DNA of 64,000 bases from Bacteroidales bacterium (lineage in GTDB: Bacteria; Bacteroidota; Bacteroidia; Bacteroidales; UBA932), in contig JAGAKH010000023.1 in NCBI GenBank assembly GCA_017625725.1, positions 1 through 64,000 on the forward strand. Reading direction: 5' to 3'. This document shows, piece after piece, positions 25,129 through 33,711 of the stretch. The first letter of the stretch is position 1, and each line of letters starts with the position of its first letter. The notes below the pieces were generated by a model. That model ran no database searches, had not been told where the DNA came from, and was given only the letters and a program-made list of their open reading frames with translations. The position numbers and the translations under genes are program-made.

Positions 25129-27888
25129 TCAGTCCAGGATGATGAATCCTGCCCAGAGACTCGGATCTGTTCCGCAGACCTTCATGACATGTTTCTGGGC
25201 TTCATAGAGAGATTCCGATTTCCCCATTCCTGATGCAAGGTTGGTGTAGAATGAGGTCATGAGCTCGCTTGTGGCCTGGTCGTCCACCTCCCACAGGCTC
25301 ATCAGGATAGTCTTGGCACAAGCCTTTTTGAATCCTCTCTGCAAGCCGAAGACACCTTCGGAGGATACAGTTCCCAATGCTGTCTGACATGCAGAAAGGA
25401 CTACCAGCTCTGCTCCCGTAAGGTCCATTGACGATATTTCATGGGATGTCAGCAGTCCGTCGTCTGCGGACAGTACGCTGGCATTGTGATTGTTTGCTCC
25501 GGCAAAGACAAGGCCTGTGTTTCTGAGCATGTCGCGACCGTCCTCTATGAAGAAACCGTGTGTTGCGACATGTATTATTTCAGGACTCTTGCCGGAAAGT
25601 ATCTTGAAACTTTCTTCGACTCCTTCTCCGGCTGTGAATGTCCTCGTGACACATGAATGATTGTCAAGGATGCCCGAAATGTTCCTCACTTCTTCTTCCG
25701 TACCTTTCAGGTAGGCCCAGTTCATTGTTCCAAGCGTTCCGGAACGGGAAAGGCTCTGGACATAGTATTCCATCTCATCAGTGTCCAGATTATAGTCAAG
25801 ACCGCCGTAGAGTACAGCCGAAGCCTTGCTGTCCCGATTCATATCCTTTCTGTCGCCGGCAAGCGACTTGGTCGATGAAAGACGGTGCATCCTGTAGATA
25901 TCGTTCATTCTTTGTGTTTCATTGACAGGAAGATACTCTATGGCTATGCTGTAGAAATCCCCTGCAGGGGAGAAATAGATGTCCGAACATCCTTCGAGCT
26001 GGTTCTCAAGCCTTCCCCAGACCTTTTTATGGAGTGCAGTGCTGCTGTAAACATCCATGCTCAGATGCCTTTTGTCTTCTGTGTCACAGGCAAAAAGAAA
26101 CACATGCTGCGGAGCATCATAATGTGACCTGAGGACCTCAGCCGAATAATATTCTGTTCCATTGCTTTCCGACACGACAAACTCGATGGCAGCTTCGTGA
26201 CCGGCAAGCCCGTCCCTTACATCCTGCCACCCTGTTTTGGTAAAGTCCATATAGTCACCATAGGTCGAAGATCTTGAAATTATGGTCTTTTCCAGCTCCT
26301 CTGCCTTTTTCGGGTCATTTCCCTGTAGTCTTCTCAGTTCCTGGAATGCATCTATCAGTTCCCTGTCTCCGGATTCAAGAATAGTCCTCTGCATGTTCAG
26401 GAAAGCTTCAAGAAGAAGTCCCTTGTTGAGAAGCGATGCGTCATACAGGATCTCGGAACAGTAGAAGTCTGTTCCTTTCTTCCTTTCGAACACCTTGCCC
26501 CTGCCGGCAGTCATGGTGCCCTCCTGATTGAGCCTGAAGATGTCATCCATGAGCGGGGCTTTCTTTTTCCAGTACAGTTCTCTCTGGCCTTCAGGAAGGA
26601 AGGCGAAGATGTCGTGTGCACGCTGCTTCTCATCGGCGATGATTTCAGAGAAGAGTTCCGCTGCCTTTTCATAGTCCTGCCCTGTCTGGAATGCGTGTGC
26701 AAGCGTACTTTTCAGTTTTAGGGTATTGTCATAGTCAGCACCTATGCTGTTGACCAGATCCAAGCCATCATTCAAGAATTCGATTGCAATGGAGGGGAGT
26801 CCGTCATCGATCAGGGATTCCGAAATGATTCTGATGTAATTGATGAATTCGGTGATGTTATTTGAATCTTCTAAAAGTTTATCCAGTTCATCATCCAAAG
26901 CGTCTCCTTTTTCCTTGTTCCCGTTCTTGAAATGACATTCCATCTCACGGTTCATCACCTTTATGTGTGCATCCTTGTCATAGATGTCGTATGTCCATAT
27001 CCTCTTGGCTGACTTGTAGGATTCCGCCGCCGTGTCATAGGACCCTTTCTCGAACCATATGTCTCCGCTGGTCATGTGCGAACGTGCCTTCAGTATGCCT
27101 GTGACGACATCTCTTTTATAAAGCAGGGCATCGGCACTCTCAAGTGCATCAAGGGCGTTGCTGAAGTTTCCGATCTGGCAAAGAATCTGTGCCTTCTGGA
27201 TTTCTGCAGCTATGTAGTAGAAACTGGCACTGCTGAATTCCGATTTCAGGTATGTCTGGAATTCCTCGATGGTCTTCAAGGCATTCTCATAGTTTCCCAT
27301 CAGCCTTTCTGCCGAAATGATGCTGTCCATGATCATCATATAGTTCAGCCTTGCCCAACGCTGGCCCTGTTCGATCTCTTTCGCCGCCTGGGTTTTAGCG
27401 GCCTGGAGCGGGTAGATGACATCATCAAAGTAATTGACTGTCATAAGGTATGACGCCAGGCTTGCCAGATGATGAGAGGATTCAGGATTACCTGTGAGGA
27501 TATATGAAACGGCATCAAGACCGTCTATGTCGTTCTCCGAAAGTGAGAGAAGGTAGAAATGGATGTCTGGATATATTTTCAGGCTGTCTTCAGGAAAAAA
27601 CTCCTTATGCAGCTCCAATGATGCGAGGAACGACTTCCGTGCTTTCTCGCGATGTCCGATATGCAGATTCAACAGTCCGACAGTCTGATTGAGCGATATC
27701 TTGTCTTCTACGGAAGTTGCTTTCAGAAGACTCCGGCTGAAATGTTTCTCCAGATCCTTCATCTTGTTGTAGTCATTATATATTATGACATCCTCCACCT
27801 GGGCAAATGTGGTTATCTTGTCGGCTCTCGCCGCAACAGTCCCGAGAAGAATCAAGATGGCAGATATGTGGAGGTACAGTTGTTTCAT
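25129..27888 (-). CDS. Secreted TPR-CHAT domain protein (caspase-like peptidase family)
   Basis: This 919-residue protein starts with a cleavable signal peptide (to about Ala22), so it acts in the periplasm or outside. Residues about 30-480 form tetratricopeptide-like helical repeats. The C-terminal third (about 620-919) is a CHAT domain, a clan CD peptidase fold related to caspases and separase. The catalytic dyad is intact: His777 in IIHVATHGFF and Cys834 in VVLSACQTALG. The conserved MSLWEVDDQAT segment and C-terminal WAGFIILD are also typical. CHAT proteins act as proteases in bacterial defence and signalling, mostly in the cytoplasm, so the exported form is notable. It is transcribed divergently from the TPR-CHASE2 operon, whose start is 85 bp away. 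Confidence 0.92.
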   Translation of the reverse strand: MKQLYLHISAILILLGTVAARADKITTFAQVEDVIIYNDYNKMKDLEKHFSRSLLKATSVEDKISLNQTVGLLNLHIGHREKARKSFLASLELHKEFFPEDSLKIYPDIHFYLLSLSENDIDGLDAVSYILTGNPESSHHLASLASYLMTVNYFDDVIYPLQAAKTQAAKEIEQGQRWARLNYMMIMDSIISAERLMGNYENALKTIEEFQTYLKSEFSSASFYYIAAEIQKAQILCQIGNFSNALDALESADALLYKRDVVTGILKARSHMTSGDIWFEKGSYDTAAESYKSAKRIWTYDIYDKDAHIKVMNREMECHFKNGNKEKGDALDDELDKLLEDSNNITEFINYIRIISESLIDDGLPSIAIEFLNDGLDLVNSIGADYDNTLKLKSTLAHAFQTGQDYEKAAELFSEIIADEKQRAHDIFAFLPEGQRELYWKKKAPLMDDIFRLNQEGTMTAGRGKVFERKKGTDFYCSEILYDASLLNKGLLLEAFLNMQRTILESGDRELIDAFQELRRLQGNDPKKAEELEKTIISRSSTYGDYMDFTKTGWQDVRDGLAGHEAAIEFVVSESNGTEYYSAEVLRSHYDAPQHVFLFACDTEDKRHLSMDVYSSTALHKKVWGRLENQLEGCSDIYFSPAGDFYSIAIEYLPVNETQRMNDIYRMHRLSSTKSLAGDRKDMNRDSKASAVLYGGLDYNLDTDEMEYYVQSLSRSGTLGTMNWAYLKGTEEEVRNISGILDNHSCVTRTFTAGEGVEESFKILSGKSPEIIHVATHGFFIEDGRDMLRNTGLVFAGANNHNASVLSADDGLLTSHEISSMDLTGAELVVLSACQTALGTVSSEGVFGLQRGFKKACAKTILMSLWEVDDQATSELMTSFYTNLASGMGKSESLYEAQKHVMKVCGTDPSLWAGFIILD

Positions 27889-27909
27889 GTTGTATATGGG
27901 CTTTCATCA

Positions 27910-27941
27910 TTGTGGAAATCAAGTAAATATAGTTATATTTG
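27910..27941 (+). promoter_or_regulatory. Promoter of the TPR-CHASE2 operon, back to back with a possible CHAT promoter
   Basis: TTG at 27910-27912, 21 nt, then TATATTTG at 27934-27941 form a good forward promoter; the ATG is 32 nt further on. On the opposite strand TATATTTA (27931 to 27924) is a seven-of-eight match to the -7 element for the CHAT gene, without a clear -33 box. The two elements abut, so the divergent units could be co-regulated. Confidence 0.6.
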
Positions 27942-27973
27942 TCAATATATGCCATTTTAAAAATGTGAATCCT

Positions 27974-28936
27974 ATGAAAAAGGGTCTTTTGGGGATTATT
28001 CTATACCTCCTTTTCTTCATTCCATTCTCTTCCCATGCACAGGAAGATGATTTCAAGGTGGAGGATATTCCTTCGTATTTCATGAGTGGAGAGTACTATC
28101 TCCCGATTTATCTGGGAGAATTGATCCAATATCAGGATTCTGTCACCCAGAGCATGCTAAATGTATACAGACTGCTCTCGCATGTGATGCTTGGATATAA
28201 GTTTCCGGATGGTCTGGTCGAAAGTACTTTGACCGCGATTGAGCAGACCTTCGGCAAGGATCATGTGCTCTATGGTCTGGCATTGATTCCGAAGGCAATG
28301 GACAAGGAGGATGACCTTGACCTTCTGGTTAATGCCTCCGAAATTATCCGGAAATCAGAAGGAGAAGATTCGTGGGAATATGCTTTTGCCCTCATGCATT
28401 GTGCTAATGTGACTTTGGATGTAAATAAATATGGAACGATCGACAAGTCGCTTGGTTACATCGCAAAGTCTCTGGAAATACTTGAAAAGGACTACAAAGA
28501 TTCCTGGCTTTACCCTGTAGCCCTATCCAACAGGGGTTATGCAAGGCTGTTCAATCAGGATGAGAACTTCATTGAAGACGTGGTGCTGGCATTCAACACC
28601 ATGAATGAAAGGGCGGAAGTCAATCCTACAGTGGCTCTTTGCCCTCTGGCCTATACGGCAGTCTTCCTTTCGGCCATTTCCACTTATATCAAGATGCCGG
28701 ATAAGGCTATTGAAGTTGCCGAACCTATCATATCCGCATATCAGGAGTTTGAACTTGAAAACACAGAGAATTATCTTACCCTTTGCTCGTCACTGTGTTA
28801 TGCCTATATCCTCAAAAGGGATAAGAATAAGGCGAGGAAGTATCTTGCCATGGCTGAGAACTCATGTGCGGCTATCTATGGGGCAGACTCTCCAAAGAAC
28901 AGAGAACTGGATTCATATCGCAAGAAGCTCAGATGA
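27974..28936 (+). CDS. Secreted TPR-like helical repeat protein
   Basis: The start is placed at ATG 27974 because it begins a clear signal peptide (MKKGLLGIILYLLFF to about Ala22); an in-frame extension to 27785 would run antisense into the CHAT gene and past the promoter. The 320-residue product is alpha-helical, with repeat-like pairs of helices (for example around residues 115-260, ALMHCANVTL and ALSNRGYARL) resembling tetratricopeptide units. Specific function is unknown. Its stop overlaps the start of the CHASE2 gene (ATGA), which indicates translational coupling and suggests the products work together. Confidence 0.75.
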   Translation: MKKGLLGIILYLLFFIPFSSHAQEDDFKVEDIPSYFMSGEYYLPIYLGELIQYQDSVTQSMLNVYRLLSHVMLGYKFPDGLVESTLTAIEQTFGKDHVLYGLALIPKAMDKEDDLDLLVNASEIIRKSEGEDSWEYAFALMHCANVTLDVNKYGTIDKSLGYIAKSLEILEKDYKDSWLYPVALSNRGYARLFNQDENFIEDVVLAFNTMNERAEVNPTVALCPLAYTAVFLSAISTYIKMPDKAIEVAEPIISAYQEFELENTENYLTLCSSLCYAYILKRDKNKARKYLAMAENSCAAIYGADSPKNRELDSYRKKLR

Positions 28937-30054
28937 TAGGATTCTCCCACTCACTTAAGAACTGGCTGTACGCTTTGGCTGCCACTGCGGCGGGATTTAT
29001 CCTGTCCAGGGTAGTCCTTTATGGACTGACATCCCTGGCGGCCTTCTCCTCTGCAGATGATTCCACTGAGATCAACTTTACGGATATATATGATAAAGTG
29101 GCGGACAGGGGGGCAGTGCGTACCTTGAGTGAGGACGTCGTCATAGTGTCGGTTGACGGTTGCGACCGCAGCCGGATCGCGGCGGCGATAGATGCCGTCT
29201 CATTCATGGAACCTTCGGCTGTCGGTCTGGACCTCTTCTTCATCTATCCTTCAGCAGACGATGAGGCTCTGATCCAGGCGATAGGAGGCTGCAAGAACAT
29301 GGTCTTGCCGATTACAGACGGTGAGACCCCTCTCAAATCATATTTCTATCCGCTTTCAGGATGCAGCTATGGCTGTGTCAACATGAACGCTTCGTCATCA
29401 AACGATATTGTCCGTGATTACATACCTGTATTTGATGTAGGTCCTGACAAGGTGCCGTGCATGGCAGCAGCCCTTGCAGAAAAGATCTCAGGCAGAAGGA
29501 TGCCGGCCGGACAAACTCCCGAAAGGATCTGGTTTCCTGCGATTGATTTTGATGTGATTGAGGCAGAAGAACTGGTAGATGAAGACGGTTTGCCAAATCT
29601 TGAAGTGGAAGGAAGAATAAAGGACAAGGCGGTCCTTATAGGTGTGGTAAATGATGGAAGCGACATGCACAGGACCCCGGTTGCAGAGGAAATGCCGGGA
29701 ATAATGATACATGCACATATACTCGACACCATTCTTCATGACCGCGGAATAAATGAGGTCAGTGAGGCCCTCAATCTTGTGATTGCAATCTTATGCTGTC
29801 TCCTCTTTCTGAGGCTCCACCTCTTTTTCAAGGACTGGCTTGATGACGTCGGAGAAATGATCATGAGGATCGTTCAGTTCGTGCTTATTTATGTATTCCT
29901 GGTTCTCGGTGTCAACCTTTATGTGAGACATCATTGCCTGGTGGATTTTTCCATGACGCTTCTGATGCTTGGATTCAGCCTTACGGCACTGAGCATCATA
30001 AAAGGTACTGTATATTTGTTTCAGATGCTGAAAGACAAAAAGAAAACAGCTTGA
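28933..30054 (+). CDS. CHASE2-domain membrane protein without an output domain
   Basis: The start at 28933 overlaps the previous stop by 4 nt; the longer in-frame start would lie inside the upstream gene. Residues about 10-32 form a membrane helix. They are followed by an extracytoplasmic CHASE2 sensor domain (about 40-265, with VVIVSVDGCDR, PSAVGLDLFF and KDKAVLIGVVND motifs), then three more membrane helices (about 275-295, 312-332 and 335-360) and a short basic tail. CHASE2 normally precedes a kinase, cyclase or phosphodiesterase. None is present here, so any signal must pass to a separate partner. CHASE2 and CHAT genes co-occur in other bacteria, which matches the layout here. Confidence 0.85.
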   Translation: MIGFSHSLKNWLYALAATAAGFILSRVVLYGLTSLAAFSSADDSTEINFTDIYDKVADRGAVRTLSEDVVIVSVDGCDRSRIAAAIDAVSFMEPSAVGLDLFFIYPSADDEALIQAIGGCKNMVLPITDGETPLKSYFYPLSGCSYGCVNMNASSSNDIVRDYIPVFDVGPDKVPCMAAALAEKISGRRMPAGQTPERIWFPAIDFDVIEAEELVDEDGLPNLEVEGRIKDKAVLIGVVNDGSDMHRTPVAEEMPGIMIHAHILDTILHDRGINEVSEALNLVIAILCCLLFLRLHLFFKDWLDDVGEMIMRIVQFVLIYVFLVLGVNLYVRHHCLVDFSMTLLMLGFSLTALSIIKGTVYLFQMLKDKKKTA

Positions 30055-30056
30055 AG

Positions 30057-30866
30057 ATGAAAAGGTCGTTATTGATATTTATTTTCATGATGTCCGTCCT
30101 TACGGCGGCTGCTCAACCGCGTTATTCTGTATTCAGATGCCAGGGTGACGCTCAGGTCAAGAAATTCAAGACTGAATCCTGGACAAAGCTTTCACGGAAC
30201 GATGGTTTGTCCCTTCTTGACATGGTGAAATTGGGAGATGGATCTTCCCTCGTCATTCTTGACACCAGGACCAGAAAGCTTTACAAGAGCCACCATTCTG
30301 AAGAGATGTCGGTAAAATATCGTATAGATGAGGCGGTGAAGGCTGCAGATAAGGTTACTGCCGACCTTAACCGTGAACTCCTGTCCGAACTGAAGGAGCA
30401 GGATCCCCAGTCGAAAGGTCACACAAGGATAGCTGCTGCGTTCAGGGGAGAAGGTGGCTCGGATCAGGTTGAATCACTCGCAGCCCTTGTGAAGACGTCC
30501 TGGCCGACTTTACGGGAAGATGTCTCATGTGTGGCTTTTCCGGAAGATACTCTTTCGTCCGGTAGTTTTGCCCTTGAATGCATCGGTGGAGGGGATGGAG
30601 AGTGTTGGATGAAGGTGTCTAATAAAGGAGACCGCGGAGCATTCATAAATGTGGTACGTTTCACCTCGGATGGAAAGGCTTCGCTGTGCTATGAATTTGA
30701 CTATGAATCAGAAGCTTCCTGCATCCTCCTTCCCGGCGGAACCGAGGTGACCCTTGATCAGTACCGTTTTGCCGAGGCTGCGGAAGGAGAAAGGTTCATG
30801 CTTCTGGTAACGGAATCTCCCTATGATACACATGCGTTGCAGATGTTGCTGAAACAAACGAAATAA
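30057..30866 (+). CDS. FecR/DUF4384-like exported protein
   Basis: Start at ATG 30057 gives a signal peptide (MKRSLLIFIFMMSVLTAAA). The N-terminal part (about 20-85) resembles the FecR beta domain: a W-x-x-L followed by LLDMVKLGDGSS and VILDTRTRK. The C-terminal part (about 165-269) has the pattern of DUF4384 (INVVRFTSDGKASLCY, ILLPGGTEVTL), a beta domain often linked to caspase-like proteins. The assignment is by pattern only. It lies 2 nt after the CHASE2 gene and overlaps the next start by 1 nt (TAATG), so it is the third gene of a coupled operon. A role as periplasmic partner of the CHASE2 or CHAT protein is inferred. Confidence 0.65.
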   Translation: MKRSLLIFIFMMSVLTAAAQPRYSVFRCQGDAQVKKFKTESWTKLSRNDGLSLLDMVKLGDGSSLVILDTRTRKLYKSHHSEEMSVKYRIDEAVKAADKVTADLNRELLSELKEQDPQSKGHTRIAAAFRGEGGSDQVESLAALVKTSWPTLREDVSCVAFPEDTLSSGSFALECIGGGDGECWMKVSNKGDRGAFINVVRFTSDGKASLCYEFDYESEASCILLPGGTEVTLDQYRFAEAAEGERFMLLVTESPYDTHALQMLLKQTK

Positions 30867-32341
30867 TGAAGAAGATATTATGTTTATTGGCCGCAGTATC
30901 TCTTATCGCGGGATGCGGCATCAGAAAGGTCGCAGACGAGGCTCAGGCAGATAGTGGATCTGTTACTGATACAGTCCTGCCGGTTACGGGAACGTTCATA
31001 AATCTTGCCTATCAGGATGTCAGGAACCTTTACACCAATCCTCCTCAGGCTGACAACACCGATCCGGCTATGTGGGAGGTGAAGATAGCGGAGATGAAGG
31101 AGATGGGAATGGAATATCTGGTGTTCATGGCAGTGGCTAATGAAGGAAGGTCCTATTATCCCTCGGAACTGATGGATTGGCAGTATCCAAAGTGGAGGAA
31201 GAGTCCTGTTGATGCAATCATGGATGCGGCTGCAAAGCATGGAATGAAGGTGTTCATGAGCACAGGATGGGCAAAGGATCAGGATGATAACCTTCGGGAC
31301 CCTAAGATAAAGGGAAGACAGATTCAGATGATGGAGGAACTGGCATCCATATATGGAGATCATCCGGCCTTGTACGGATGGTATCTGCCGGTTGAAGACT
31401 GTCTTGGCCCTGTTCTTTCCGATTATGCTGTAGAGGCAGTCAATTCACTCACTGCCAGGGCAAGGGAACTTACTCCAGGAAAGAAGATCCTCATCTCGCC
31501 TTATGGCATCTTCAATTCAGATTTCGACGATCCACGTTACGAGCAGCAGCTTTCACGCCTGACGGTGGATATCATAGCCTATCAGGACGAAGTCGGCTGT
31601 GTCAGAGAGCCTTATCCGATGACAAGGCTCAGGAACAACTGGAAAAAGCTGCGTAAAATCCACGACAGGACAGGTGTCCAGATGTGGGCAAACTGTGAGT
31701 CATTTGCATGGAGCGGCAACACCAACGACCGCACGTCGGCATTGATCCCGGCCTCATTCTCGCGTTTCCTTTCACAGATGGCAGCAGCATCAGCAGCCGG
31801 TGCCGACAGGATAATATCATTCATAATGTGCGGAATATATGACAAGCCGTCTTCTTCTTATCAGCTCGGCCAGCCTCAGTGGTCCGCAAAAGTGTATGAA
31901 GATTACATGGCATGGAGGAGTGGAGACCCTTACTGGAAGGCTGTCGAGGCCGCAACGGCAGGCAGACTGAAGGGAGGTCGCCCTGCACATGAGGATCCCT
32001 CAGATGAAAACTGGACTTCGTATGCTCCGGGAAAGCATGAAATCTTCATGGACCTGGGAAGTGACGGGGAGAGAGGCAAGATCCTTCTGCGTATGCTTAA
32101 TTCCCATAAAGACGGCATAGTTCCGCCTAAAATGGTTTTCCTTTTCAAAAGTCCGGACGGAGAACGATGGACTCTGGATCAGATCAGGCAGGCTCCTGTT
32201 TTCCCGAATACAAGGCATGACACATACGTGGACTGTATTCTTTTCGATTCCCTGTCTTCAGATACACGTTATATAAAGTTCGTCTTTGAATCCGAATACA
32301 AGACAATGACGGATGAAGTCCGTTTTATTGAAGAAACTTAG
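30866..32341 (+). CDS. DUF4434-family TIM-barrel lipoprotein (putative glycosidase-like)
   Basis: This 491-residue lipoprotein (cysteine 17) carries a DUF4434-type domain from about residue 48 (GTFINLAYQD, then MKEMGMEYLVFMAV and YGDHPALYGWYLPVED). The fold is expected to be a TIM barrel related to glycosyl hydrolases. A C-terminal beta domain (about 385-491) looks like a carbohydrate-binding-type module. Catalytic residues are not established for this family; Glu in LPVEDCLG and in ANCESFAW are candidates. It is coupled to the FecR-like gene through a TAATG overlap, so a cell-wall or glycan role alongside the CHASE2 group is possible. Confidence 0.8.
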   Translation: MKKILCLLAAVSLIAGCGIRKVADEAQADSGSVTDTVLPVTGTFINLAYQDVRNLYTNPPQADNTDPAMWEVKIAEMKEMGMEYLVFMAVANEGRSYYPSELMDWQYPKWRKSPVDAIMDAAAKHGMKVFMSTGWAKDQDDNLRDPKIKGRQIQMMEELASIYGDHPALYGWYLPVEDCLGPVLSDYAVEAVNSLTARARELTPGKKILISPYGIFNSDFDDPRYEQQLSRLTVDIIAYQDEVGCVREPYPMTRLRNNWKKLRKIHDRTGVQMWANCESFAWSGNTNDRTSALIPASFSRFLSQMAAASAAGADRIISFIMCGIYDKPSSSYQLGQPQWSAKVYEDYMAWRSGDPYWKAVEAATAGRLKGGRPAHEDPSDENWTSYAPGKHEIFMDLGSDGERGKILLRMLNSHKDGIVPPKMVFLFKSPDGERWTLDQIRQAPVFPNTRHDTYVDCILFDSLSSDTRYIKFVFESEYKTMTDEVRFIEET

Positions 32342-32408
32342 AACTGATATAAGTTTTGCCATCATCAGCGGACTCGGATAACCGATCCTAAGATTCAAGG
32401 GTACAGTG

Positions 32409-33710
32409 TTATCTTCTTTTCCTGTTCTTTCTGTATTTCTTGCGTCTGTATGCCTTCTTGACATATTTCATGACTACTGCGAAGATCAGGGCACATAGAA
32501 CAAGGCAGATGAGCACATATGTCCAGACTGATGCATTGTCTCCTTTCACACGTGACCACATCCTCAAAAGAGACTCCGTGTCGGTGTCGTGCATCATTGC
32601 ACATCTGGAAATGATGGACTGGTCCGGGTACATGATAGGGTTGAGGCATGCCTCTCTTGCCTGTTCGCCGAAGAAATAGCTCGCATCAATTGGGGAATAA
32701 GCCTCCTCATCAGACATTTCTTCCAGAATGTAGTCACCGCCAATAGCACTCACATATCCGGTCATATCCATGTTTCTGAGGGCATTCTCGGGCTTGCACA
32801 TGAAGTTTATGAAGTAGCTGGCAGCCTTTGGGTTTCTGGCATATTTCGGAATCACCCAGCCGTCAAACCAGATGGAACTTCCATCACGAGGAATTTCATA
32901 TCTGAGTTCCAGACCCATTTCAGAAGCCTCATCGATAGCCCACTGGGCATCACCGCTCCATGATACATTTATCCATGCAAGCTCCTTGGTCATCTGCTCC
33001 TTGCCGAAATCGGCTTCCCATCCGCAGATGGATTCCTTGGCTGAGTTAAGGAAATCCTCAACCAATGCAATGGACTCATCCGAAGTGTCGAAAGCAAGTG
33101 CCTTGATGTCTTTCCTGCCGGAATCAATCTCATTTTTGTTCAGACCTATGAGAAGCGATGTATAGATGTCTCTGAAAGCATCCTTCATCAGGACTTTACC
33201 CTTGTAGGCCGGATTATGGAGAATGTCCCACCTGTAGGCAGCTTCATCGGAAACGTATTTAGGATTATAGATCAGTCCTACCGATCCCCACATATATCCG
33301 ACAGTGTAGTCTTTTGCATTCTTTCCGTTACCCTCGATCTCTTCGAGCTTGTCGGAAATGTACGGTGCCACATTGTCAAGATAGTTGGGCGTCTTTCCGA
33401 AATCCTTGTTTATCGGTAGCAGCAGGTCGTTCTTCAACATGCGTTCGATGATATAGTCGGACGGGCATACGACATCATAGTCCTCGTGTCCAAGCTCGAT
33501 CTTTGAAAGCATGGTCTCATTGATGTCGAAGGTCTGATAGATGATCTCGACCTTTTCTCCGGTCTCTTCTTCATACCACACCTCGAATTCGTCGAGCAGT
33601 TCTTCATCGATATAGTCTGCCCAGTTGTATACCTTCAGGATGTCCTTGCGTTCATCAGAGCATCCCAGCAGTATAGCTCCGACAGCAAAAAGAGTAAATA
33701 GCTTCTTCAT
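32409..33710 (-). CDS. potD: Spermidine/putrescine ABC transporter substrate-binding lipoprotein with C-terminal membrane helix
   Basis: This protein binds polyamines in the periplasm and delivers them to the PotBC permease. The chosen start (33710, MKKLFTLF) gives a lipobox cysteine at residue 17; the longer frame adds nine residues that spoil the signal. The mature part opens with LKVYNWADYIDEELLDEFE, the standard PotD N-terminus, and includes VCPSDYIIERM and WFDGWVIPKYA. Unusually, about residues 392-415 form a hydrophobic helix (VWTYVLICLVLCALIFAVVM) followed by a very basic tail. This adds a second membrane anchor not found in E. coli PotD. It is the last gene of the operon, 1 nt after potC. 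Confidence 0.92.
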   Translation of the reverse strand: MKKLFTLFAVGAILLGCSDERKDILKVYNWADYIDEELLDEFEVWYEEETGEKVEIIYQTFDINETMLSKIELGHEDYDVVCPSDYIIERMLKNDLLLPINKDFGKTPNYLDNVAPYISDKLEEIEGNGKNAKDYTVGYMWGSVGLIYNPKYVSDEAAYRWDILHNPAYKGKVLMKDAFRDIYTSLLIGLNKNEIDSGRKDIKALAFDTSDESIALVEDFLNSAKESICGWEADFGKEQMTKELAWINVSWSGDAQWAIDEASEMGLELRYEIPRDGSSIWFDGWVIPKYARNPKAASYFINFMCKPENALRNMDMTGYVSAIGGDYILEEMSDEEAYSPIDASYFFGEQAREACLNPIMYPDQSIISRCAMMHDTDTESLLRMWSRVKGDNASVWTYVLICLVLCALIFAVVMKYVKKAYRRKKYRKNRKRR

Positions 33711-33711
33711 C

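Noticed and set aside
27785..27973. N-terminal extension of the TPR-like gene starting at 27785
   Set aside because: It would run antisense through the start of the CHAT gene and over the promoter; the signal peptide begins at 27974.
28864..28932. Upstream in-frame start of the CHASE2 gene
   Set aside because: It lies inside the preceding gene; the ATGA overlap at 28933 gives a proper membrane-anchor start.
32342..32408. Bidirectional terminator between the DUF4434 and potD genes
   Set aside because: Only four-base stems without a T-tract could be found.
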